Assembly: GCF_012062845.1 (NCBI RefSeq)
Contig: NZ_WWNB01000003.1
Location: 124,001 to 188,000, forward strand
From: Halomonas salinarum
GTDB taxonomy: Bacteria; Pseudomonadota; Gammaproteobacteria; Pseudomonadales; Halomonadaceae
Length of the DNA stretch: 64,000 nucleotides
Reading direction: 5' to 3'
In this document: piece by piece, positions 57,666 through 64,000 of the stretch
How positions within the stretch are numbered: position 1 is the stretch's first letter
How the letters are laid out: every line of letters starts with the position of its first letter
The notes under the pieces: model-generated
Told to the model about the DNA's origin: nothing
The model's input: the letters and a program-made list of their open reading frames with translations, nothing else
The model's database searches: none
Position numbers and translations under genes: made by a program

Positions 57666-58583
57666 TTAAGCGGACAGTAGCGTCGCGTAGTGATCAATCA
57701 GCAGGACGGCGAAGACGCCCAGAATATAGCGAATCGAGAACCAGAAGGCCGCTAATGGCGCCTGAGAATCCTGGCCACGCCAGACCCGGAAGTTCCATAC
57801 CATGAAGCGGACATTCAGCAGCATGACGCCGATCAGATATATGAGACCGCTCATGCCAATGACGAATGGCAGCAAGGTCACTGCCACCGTAAGCCAGCCA
57901 TAAAGCCATACCTGCAATCTAGTGAAGGCATCACCATGAGTGACGGGCAGCATCGGCACGCCAGCCTTGGCGTATTCATCGTGCTTATGAATGGCCAATG
58001 CCCAGAAGTGCGGAGGTGTCCAAGCAAAGATGATCAGCATCAACAACAGCGGCTCAGGCCCGAGCTGCCCCGTGATAGCGGTCCATCCCAGCAAAGGTGG
58101 CGCTGCGCCGGCCACCCCACCAATGACAATGTTTTGAGGCGTAGCATGCTTTAGGAAAGCCGTGTAGACCAGCGCATAGCCCAGCAATGACGCCAGTGTC
58201 AGCCAGGCAGTCAGCGTATTAACCTGCCAAGCCAGCCATCCAATCCCCACTATCGACAGCAGCGATGCCCAGCCCAGGGCATAGGATGTCGGCAACCGGC
58301 GAGAAGCCACGGGGCGTCGCGCCGTGCGCAACATCATCGTATCCAGCCTACGATCGAGCACATGATTGAAGGCCGCGGCGCCGGATGCGGCCAAGCCAAT
58401 ACCCACGAGACCATTAAGCACCAAGCCGATGGGCGGGAGCGACGGCGTTGCCAAAGCCATGCCCACTGCAACGCAGACGAGCATCACTATCACCACACGA
58501 GGCTTACCCAGGGTGATCAGGTCACGCCACCGCCAATCGAGATCAGCCGATGCCGGCGGGGCCACCATCACGTTATCGCGCAT
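57666..58583 (-). CDS. cyoE: Protoheme IX farnesyltransferase (heme O synthase)
   Basis: 305 residues, about nine membrane helices. The prenyltransferase motif NHVLDRRLDTMMLRTARRP and the second aspartate-rich region IHKHDEYAKAGVPMLPV are present. It makes heme O, the precursor used by CtaA, for the oxidase encoded upstream. The start at 58583 has GGGAG seven bases upstream and lies inside the end of ctaA (16-base overlap), so translation is coupled. Also called ctaB. Confidence 0.95.
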   Translation of the reverse strand: MRDNVMVAPPASADLDWRWRDLITLGKPRVVIVMLVCVAVGMALATPSLPPIGLVLNGLVGIGLAASGAAAFNHVLDRRLDTMMLRTARRPVASRRLPTSYALGWASLLSIVGIGWLAWQVNTLTAWLTLASLLGYALVYTAFLKHATPQNIVIGGVAGAAPPLLGWTAITGQLGPEPLLLMLIIFAWTPPHFWALAIHKHDEYAKAGVPMLPVTHGDAFTRLQVWLYGWLTVAVTLLPFVIGMSGLIYLIGVMLLNVRFMVWNFRVWRGQDSQAPLAAFWFSIRYILGVFAVLLIDHYATLLSA

Positions 58584-59620
58584 TTGCCTACTCCCTGCAC
58601 CTGGGTAATACCAGCCGACGATATGCCGACCTTGGCATGCCACGCGGCTAATGCCATCGCAAGCGCCAACAATACAGCACCTGCCGTATGCGCCAGTGCC
58701 AACCCTAGGGGCAACCACAAAACGACATTGGCAATGCCAAGCCCCACTTGGAGCCCATAGGCCGCCAGCATAGAGGTAAGCCACGGGCGTAACCGAGGCT
58801 CATACCAGTGTCGGGCCGCCAAGAGAATGAGGCTTAACCCTAGCGCCAGAGCGCCAAGCCGATGCGTCAGATGAATCGTGGTGCGAGCATCGGCATGTAA
58901 CTTCCCATGCAGGTAGTCTGGCCCTAGCTGCTGAGTCAGATGAAACCCTTCGGTCCAATCCATCGTCGGCCACCACTGCCCGTTGCAGGTCGGAAAGCCC
59001 TGACAGGCGATACCGGCATAATTACTTGAGGTCCACCCACCCAGTGCCAGCTGCAGGGCCAGTAACATCGCCGCTATTCCCCACCAGCGAGAGAGGCGTG
59101 GAAGCGGCCGACTTACCACTGACGCATTCATCAACAACGCCCGTAGCCGTAGGTGTAGCCATAGAAACATCAGCATCACCAACAACCCGCCGAGCAGATG
59201 CAGGGTGACGACCTGAGGCCATAACCGAAGTGTGACAGTGAATGCACCAAAGGCCCCTTGCAGCCCAATTACCGCGAGCAGACCAAGCGTCAGACGCCAC
59301 GGGTATCCTGGCCGATTTCGCCGAGACCAACCCAACACCAGCATCATGACCACCATCCCACCAAGCATCGTGGCGAGATAGCGATGGATCATCTCGAGCC
59401 AGGCCTTGAGAGGCTCCAACGGCACAGCCGACGCATGAGTTTCGGCAACGCTAGGCGCTGGCACGACCCATTGCCCATAGCAACCAGGCCAATCGGGGCA
59501 ACCCAGCCCTGCATCCATCAATCGTGTGAATGCCCCCATCAGGATGACAGCCACCGTGAAGGCTATGCCTAACTGGCTTAGCCGAACCAACAGGCCCAGC
59601 CTGGGATCGTGCTGAGACAT
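58568..59620 (-). CDS. ctaA: Heme A synthase (CtaA/COX15)
   Basis: 350 residues with eight membrane helices in two repeats. Conserved histidines lie in EMIHRYLATMLGG, VVTLHLLGGLLV, TTIHLTHRLGAL and ALAHTAGAVLL. GAFTRLMDAGLGCPDWPGCYG carries the cysteine pair loop of CtaA/COX15. Oxidises heme O to heme A. AGGAGG lies five bases before the ATG at 59620. Confidence 0.95.
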   Translation of the reverse strand: MSQHDPRLGLLVRLSQLGIAFTVAVILMGAFTRLMDAGLGCPDWPGCYGQWVVPAPSVAETHASAVPLEPLKAWLEMIHRYLATMLGGMVVMMLVLGWSRRNRPGYPWRLTLGLLAVIGLQGAFGAFTVTLRLWPQVVTLHLLGGLLVMLMFLWLHLRLRALLMNASVVSRPLPRLSRWWGIAAMLLALQLALGGWTSSNYAGIACQGFPTCNGQWWPTMDWTEGFHLTQQLGPDYLHGKLHADARTTIHLTHRLGALALGLSLILLAARHWYEPRLRPWLTSMLAAYGLQVGLGIANVVLWLPLGLALAHTAGAVLLALAMALAAWHAKVGISSAGITQVQGVGKCAIT

Positions 59621-59826
59621 GACCACCTCCTATCCTGGAGCAATCAGATCCTGATGGCCGTATCCCAAGCTCAGATCATCGGCCATGCCATGCTGTCAAC
59701 ATAGGCAACCCAAGGCCCGCTTACGCGTTGAAAGCTTCAGCAAAACAAGGTTCTCTACTCACGCAACCAACTTTTTCTTGGGGCTATTGGTCAATATTTC
59801 GTCCAATTGTCCTCTCAAGCGCCCAC

Positions 59827-60363
59827 TTAGCCGTTCAACTGCACCGCTGGTTCAGGGTTCATGCGCAAGAGTTGCTTGAGATCGTCGAGCACATCGTAAG
59901 GATCAACGCCCGCCCGATAGCCCAACACGGCCTCTCCCTGTGGGCTAACGATCCAGACATACCCCGGGTCTTTCCAACCCGGCTCACTAGCCCAGTTAAG
60001 CCGGGTTTCGCCGGGAAGAGATTCGGCCTCGCCAAAGGTAAGCGCATCAATGCGCAGTCTGCGCACTCGAGTCGCTTCCTTACCCAATGCTCGATGCAGT
60101 CGCCACCACTGATCGGCCATCTGGTCGCAATCAAGCGTGCAGTCAAATGCCAGCAGCCAGTCATCTTTCTCTGAGGCGGGCATACGACCCTCAAGAGGCC
60201 AGGCACCGAGAGCTGGCACCTCAGGCTTGAGCTGACCATGCGCCGTACGCGCATCAGGGATACCCACACGCCACTCCACCATTACCCAGGCTGCCACCAG
60301 CGGCAGGGCAAAAACGGCAATCAGTGACAGCAGCTTCAAGCGTTGGCGGTTGACGTATGTCAT
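59827..60363 (-). CDS. Cox-locus membrane-anchored protein, thioredoxin-fold-like
   Basis: 178 residues: an N-terminal helix (about 10-30) and a periplasmic domain. WLLAFDCTLDCDQMADQWWRLHRALG, with two cysteines near positions 73 and 77, and a later GYVWIVSPQGEAVLGYRAG suggest a divergent SCO/thioredoxin fold. Proteins of this kind sit between SURF1 and ctaA in Pseudomonas-type cox clusters. It starts two bases after the SURF1 stop with AGGAG inside the SURF1 gene. A role in oxidase assembly is inferred from position. Confidence 0.75.
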   Translation of the reverse strand: MTYVNRQRLKLLSLIAVFALPLVAAWVMVEWRVGIPDARTAHGQLKPEVPALGAWPLEGRMPASEKDDWLLAFDCTLDCDQMADQWWRLHRALGKEATRVRRLRIDALTFGEAESLPGETRLNWASEPGWKDPGYVWIVSPQGEAVLGYRAGVDPYDVLDDLKQLLRMNPEPAVQLNG

Positions 60364-60365
60364 GG

Positions 60366-61121
60366 CTAAGACTCCTGCTGAGCGGAAGCATCTGGATGTG
60401 TAGGCGCATGCTTATTCGTAAGGCGAGCTCGCCGCAGGCGACGACCACCCAGTAACATCACTACCAGAGCAGCGGCAGATAACCCCCACCATTGCACGGC
60501 ATATCCAAGGTGGCGGCTAGGGGGGAGCACGCTGGGCTCCCACCAGGGACTCAGCATGCCAGGCCCCTCTTCCAGATGAAGCCACCCCGAATGGGCAAAA
60601 CCACCCGCTGCCTCCCAGGCATCAAGCTGAATACGCTGCAATCGCACACCCTCCTGGTTATCGCCAAACAAAGGCGCCCGCGCTCCATCTGACTGCCATT
60701 GTCCGGTTAGCCGAACCGTGCCCTCAGGAGTATCGACCGTGGGCGCCTCACGGCTGACACCCGTGGCCAAAAAACCGCGCTCAATCAACCATCGACGTCC
60801 GTCGCGGCCCTGAAAAGGGGTCAAGACCGCCACGCCCAGCTGCCCTTCATGAGTCCGATTGTCCAGATAGCGTGTCTCATCGGCCTGGTATTGTCCTTCG
60901 AGAATCAACGTTGCCCCATCGGGAGGCGACGCTTGCGGAGACTCCAACGTCGGGGCTGCAGCAAGGGCTGCCAAATAGGCCTCTTTCTCTGTTGCGCGCT
61001 GCCACTGCCACTGACCCAAGGCGAGCCCCAATACCACGAGCAAGCTCCAGAAACTCCACCACAGCAGAACGACCTTGACAGTCGGCACGCGCTTGCTTGA
61101 ACTGGAAGGGTCGAAATTCAC
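60366..61121 (-). CDS. SURF1 family cytochrome oxidase assembly protein
   Basis: 251 residues; helices at both ends (about 10-30 and 220-240) flank a periplasmic domain. GLALGQWQWQRATEKE, RYLDNRTHEGQLGVAVLTPF and RHLGYAVQWWGLSAAA are SURF1 signatures; SURF1 helps insert heme a into subunit I. GTG at 61121 is chosen because AGGA stands five bases upstream; an ATG at 61133 lacks a site and would overlap the divergent DUF2909 start. Confidence 0.92.
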   Translation of the reverse strand: MNFDPSSSSKRVPTVKVVLLWWSFWSLLVVLGLALGQWQWQRATEKEAYLAALAAAPTLESPQASPPDGATLILEGQYQADETRYLDNRTHEGQLGVAVLTPFQGRDGRRWLIERGFLATGVSREAPTVDTPEGTVRLTGQWQSDGARAPLFGDNQEGVRLQRIQLDAWEAAGGFAHSGWLHLEEGPGMLSPWWEPSVLPPSRHLGYAVQWWGLSAAALVVMLLGGRRLRRARLTNKHAPTHPDASAQQES

Positions 61122-61131
61122 GGAGTTCCTC

Positions 61132-61326
61132 ATGTTGAAGGCACTGATCACTCTGGTGTTTGTATGCATGGTCGCAAGCTTGGCGGCCGGGGCCGGATTC
61201 CTGCTGCGTGATCAGGGACGTTCTCGGCGCCTGCTGATATCGCTCAAGCTTCGCGTCAGCTTGGCCGTCTTGCTATTCGCCCTGCTGGCTTATGGCTTTT
61301 ATTTCGGTGACCTGGCCAACAATTGA
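61132..61326 (+). CDS. DUF2909 twin-transmembrane protein
   Basis: 64 residues, two helices (about 3-22 and 40-58) with a basic loop RDQGRSRRLLISLKLR, the DUF2909 pattern common in cox loci. It is the only rightward gene in this locus. GGAG lies six bases before the ATG. Its 5' end is only ten bases from the SURF1 start on the other strand, so its promoter must lie inside the SURF1 gene. Confidence 0.85.
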   Translation: MLKALITLVFVCMVASLAAGAGFLLRDQGRSRRLLISLKLRVSLAVLLFALLAYGFYFGDLANN

Positions 61327-61353
61327 ACGGAAATTCCGTCAATTGACGCGCAC

Positions 61354-62211
61354 TCAGAACACATAGACAAAGATGAAGAGACCGATCCATACCACATCAA
61401 CAAAGTGCCAATACCACGCAGCCGCTTCGAAGCCGAAGTGATCATCACGGACGAAATGCCCCTTCATGACTCGCATCAGTATGACACCAAGGGTGATGGC
61501 CCCGATGGTCACATGAAGCCCGTGGAAGCCAGTCAGCAGAAAGAAGGTCGAACCATAGATGCCCGCCTGCAGGGTGATACCGTAATGATGATAGGCCTCG
61601 TAGTACTCGATGCCTTGAACGATCAGGAAGCACACCCCCAGAAAAATAGTGCCAATTAACCAGTTGCGCGCAGTCTCCCTGAATCCTTCCTTTAATGCTT
61701 CATGAGCAATCGTCAGTGTGACACTAGAGGTCACCAGGAAAATGGTATTCACCAGCGGTAGCTGCCATGGGCTGACCACAGCCCGCGGGCCACTAATATC
61801 GGCCCCTGGCGGGTTCATCAGCGGCCAGCTGGCCGTAAAATCAGGCCAGAGTAGCGCCGCCACCCCCTTGGCGCCCTCTCCATCCAGCCAAGGCACAGCA
61901 AATACCCGTACATAAAAGAGCGCGCCAAAGAAGGCAGCGAAGAACATCACCTCAGAGAAAATGAACCAGCCCATTCCCCAGCGGAAGGAGCGATCCATCT
62001 GAGCGTCATATAACCCTTGACGAGATTCGCGGACCACATCACGAAACCAGAGCCACATCACCACAAGCACGGCGACCAAGCCCAGGAGCATGAACAGCAA
62101 TCCCGTGCCGTAAACCAACTGGATGCCGAGACTCACCATCATGGCGCCGACGGCCAAAGAGCCCAGCACTGGCCATTTGCTCTGCGGCGGAACGTAGTAG
62201 CTGCCACTCAT
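61354..62211 (-). CDS. coxC: Cytochrome c oxidase subunit III
   Basis: 285 residues, seven helices. GSYYVPPQSKWPVLGSLA, RWGMGWFIFSEVMFFAAFFGALFY-type helix with the conserved glutamate, FFLLTGFHGLHVTIG and the C-terminal AAWYWHFVDVVWIGLFIFVYV are diagnostic. Its start overlaps the ctaG stop by four bases. Part of the aa3-type oxidase in the inner membrane. Confidence 0.98.
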   Translation of the reverse strand: MSGSYYVPPQSKWPVLGSLAVGAMMVSLGIQLVYGTGLLFMLLGLVAVLVVMWLWFRDVVRESRQGLYDAQMDRSFRWGMGWFIFSEVMFFAAFFGALFYVRVFAVPWLDGEGAKGVAALLWPDFTASWPLMNPPGADISGPRAVVSPWQLPLVNTIFLVTSSVTLTIAHEALKEGFRETARNWLIGTIFLGVCFLIVQGIEYYEAYHHYGITLQAGIYGSTFFLLTGFHGLHVTIGAITLGVILMRVMKGHFVRDDHFGFEAAAWYWHFVDVVWIGLFIFVYVF

Positions 62212-62771
62212 GCTTCACCTCCTGGAACGCCCGATGTGGCCTTGGTGGCCAACGGCTTATCGTCTACCGGATACAGGGTATAGACCAGCGTCACCGTCTT
62301 GATGTCGTCCGGCAGGTCGCGGGTCAGCTGGAACACCAGAGGCGCTTCAAGGCGCTCACCGGCGGCGAGGCGTTGCTCCTGAAAACAGAAGCAAGTGATC
62401 TTTCGCATATAAAGGGATGCTTCGGAGGGTGACACACTGGGTACTGCCCTGCCCCAACCCGCTGTTGCACCATGATTGGTGAAAGCGAAATGCACTTCTG
62501 TGGCAGCGCCTGGGTGCACACGCACTTGGCGATTAAGTACCTCGAGTTTCCAGGGCAGTCCGGCACCGGCCCGGGTAACGAACTGCACGGTGATGACACG
62601 TGACTCATCGATGCTGTCACGGACCATCGCCTGGGCGGTGTTCTCTACCTTGCCGTTGATGCCAGTGATGCGACAGAAGACGTCATACAAGGGCACCAAG
62701 GCAAAGGCGAAGACGAACATGGCCAGCAGGACCACGACTGTCCGCGTCACCGTGCGCTGTACTCCTGTCAT
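62208..62771 (-). CDS. ctaG: Cytochrome c oxidase assembly protein CtaG/Cox11
   Basis: 187 residues: a single N-terminal helix and a periplasmic copper-binding domain. The copper cysteines lie in ITCFCFQEQRLAAGE, the Cox11 signature; VPLYDVFCRITGINGK carries a third conserved cysteine. It delivers copper to CuB of subunit I. The start at 62771 has GGAGGG upstream; a frame back to 62927 overlaps coxA. Confidence 0.95.
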   Translation of the reverse strand: MTGVQRTVTRTVVVLLAMFVFAFALVPLYDVFCRITGINGKVENTAQAMVRDSIDESRVITVQFVTRAGAGLPWKLEVLNRQVRVHPGAATEVHFAFTNHGATAGWGRAVPSVSPSEASLYMRKITCFCFQEQRLAAGERLEAPLVFQLTRDLPDDIKTVTLVYTLYPVDDKPLATKATSGVPGGEA

Positions 62772-62854
62772 GAGTTCCCTCCCTTCGCCAATGCCTGGGC
62801 AACCTGCCCCTCGCCCATCTAGTGGTTCCGATAACGTCTTTGCCAGTCGCCGGA

Positions 62855-64000
62855 TTACCCTTCTCGATGATGGAACTGAGGCGGCGTGTCGAAGGTATGT
62901 AACGGTGCGGGACTCGGCACTGTCCACTCAAGATCTTCAGCACCCTCCCAAGCCTTGGCCGGCGCCTTCTCGCCTCCCCTTACGCACTTGATGATCATCA
63001 GCACAAACAGCAGCTGCGAGGTGCCGAATAGTAAGGCGCCAATGCTCGAGGCCATGTTGAAGTCGGCAAACTGCAGAGCGTAATCAGGAATACGCCGCGG
63101 CATGCCGGCCAAGCCTGAGAAGTGCATGGGGAAGAAGGTCAGGTTGACCCCTATTACCGAGGTCCAGAAGTGCCAGCGGCCGAGGCGCTCGTTGGGGTAA
63201 TGGCCAGTCCACTTGGGTAGCCAGTAATAGACAGCCGCCATGATGGCAAAAACCGCCCCGGGAACCAGCACATAATGGAAGTGCGCGACCACGAAGTAGG
63301 TGTCGTGATACTGAAAATCGGCGGGAGCAATGGCCAGCATAAGACCGGAGAAACCACCAATCGTGAACAGCACCACAAAGGCCAGCGCGAACAACATGGG
63401 CGTCTCGAAGGAAATCGAGCCCTGGAACAGCGTAGCGATCCAGTTGAAAACCTTAACCCCTGTGGGCACCGCAATCAGCATGGTGGTGTACATGAAGAAC
63501 AGCTCGGCTACCAATGGCAGCCCGACGGCGAACATGTGATGCGCCCAAACCAGAAATGACAGGATGGCAATGGAAGACGTGGCATAAACCATCGAGGCAT
63601 AACCAAACAATCGCTTACGGGCAAAGGTCGGGATGATAGCCGAGACGATACCGAAGGCCGGCAGGATCATGATGTAGACCTCGGGGTGCCCAAAGAACCA
63701 GAAGATATGCTGGAACATCACCGGGTCGCCGCCACCCGCCGCATTGAAGAAACTGGTCCCGAAATTGATGTCCATCAGCATCATGGTGATGACACCAGCA
63801 AGCACGGGCATGACGGCGATCAGCAGGAAGGCCGTGATCAACCAGGTCCAGACGAACAGCGGCATGTCCATCATACGCATGCCCGGCGCACGCAAGTTGA
63901 GGATGGTGGCGATGATATTGATGGCACCCAGAATCGAGCTGATACCGGCTATGTGCAGCGAGAGAATGAAGAAGGTCGTGGATGGCGGCGCGTAGGTCGT
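62855..64000 (-). CDS. coxA: Cytochrome c oxidase subunit I (N-terminus beyond window)
   Basis: 382 C-terminal residues are present; the frame is open to the window edge. Heme-copper ligands are visible: [14 protein letters not shown] (CuB histidine cross-linked to tyrosine), [11 protein letters not shown] (two CuB histidines) and [14 protein letters not shown] (heme a3 and a histidines). The proton-path lysine region ([10 protein letters not shown]...TGVKVFNW) fits an A-type oxidase. The C-terminus ends after [15 protein letters not shown] and a hydrophilic tail. coxB is presumably upstream outside the window. Confidence 0.97.
   Translation of the reverse strand, partial: TTYAPPSTTFFILSLHIAGISSILGAINIIATILNLRAPGMRMMDMPLFVWTWLITAFLLIAVMPVLAGVITMMLMDINFGTSFFNAAGGGDPVMFQHIFWFFGHPEVYIMILPAFGIVSAIIPTFARKRLFGYASMVYATSSIAILSFLVWAHHMFAVGLPLVAELFFMYTTMLIAVPTGVKVFNWIATLFQGSISFETPMLFALAFVVLFTIGGFSGLMLAIAPADFQYHDTYFVVAHFHYVLVPGAVFAIMAAVYYWLPKWTGHYPNERLGRWHFWTSVIGVNLTFFPMHFSGLAGMPRRIPDYALQFADFNMASSIGALLFGTSQLLFVLMIIKCVRGGEKAPAKAWEGAEDLEWTVPSPAPLHTFDTPPQFHHREG

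Overview
The window is a stretch of ordinary, GC-rich gammaproteobacterial chromosome. Gene content and protein similarity (class I fumarase, RegB/RegA, SCOT plus acetoacetyl-CoA synthetase, split glycine cleavage operons, cox operon, an EhuB-like binding protein, DUF2788, DUF2909 and DUF2489 proteins) fit an aerobic, probably halophilic, Halomonas-like organism. That assignment is inference from protein resemblance; no rRNA or tRNA gene is present to anchor it. I see no CRISPR array, prophage, transposase or defence island.

Layout. 1-8.5 kb: a cut LysR regulator, cardiolipin synthase, class I fumarase, uvrB, an OsmC protein with a cysteine-less HMA-like partner, ygfZ and tatD. 8.5-19.4 kb: prfC, the redox sensor pair regB-regA, 3-hydroxybutyrate dehydrogenase, an orphan HybE-like protein, an inositol-phosphatase family enzyme, grxA, a DUF1338 dioxygenase-like protein, a DMT exporter, thioredoxin and an MFS transporter. 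19.7-24.3 kb: a ketone-body module (scoA-scoB, a divergent LysR regulator, acetoacetyl-CoA synthetase) that would work with the 3-hydroxybutyrate dehydrogenase at 12.5 kb. 24.4-28.7 kb: an overlapping envelope cluster (acyltransferase, LysM/M23-like lipoprotein, GT4 glycosyltransferase, PAP2 phosphatase), then an AlkB-type dioxygenase.

28.7-35.1 kb is the most accessory-looking part: lower GC at its left end, long gaps, a CPA1 antiporter behind an interrupted reading frame, two tandem Crp/Fnr paralogues, a truncated GGDEF protein, an MgtC protein and a 24-residue membrane peptide gene. 35.1-41.8 kb holds glycine metabolism as divergent units (glycine/alanine symporter-gcvT leftward, gcvH-gcvP rightward) around a 628-base control region. 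41.9-46.9 kb: a His/Met-rich cupredoxin, a LysR regulator, a YfcL-like protein, ppnN, a symmetric 147-base palindromic repeat, a flavodoxin and DUF2788.

46.9-54.0 kb is the classical thrS-infC-rpmI-rplT-pheS-pheT-ihfA run, with infC starting at an ATC codon and an attenuator-like terminator before pheS. 54.2-57.7 kb: an OmpA-type lipoprotein, a DUF2489 protein, an orphan EhuB-like binding protein and a non-coding stretch with 13-base iterons. 57.7-64.0 kb: the terminal-oxidase locus read leftward, coxA(partial)-ctaG-coxC, then SURF1, a thioredoxin-fold-like protein, ctaA and cyoE, interrupted by a rightward DUF2909 gene whose ribosome site is shared with SURF1 on the opposite strand.

Most genes are core functions recognised with confidence. 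The points of interest are small: non-coding repeats, overlapping starts, one interrupted reading frame and a few orphan or degenerate family members.
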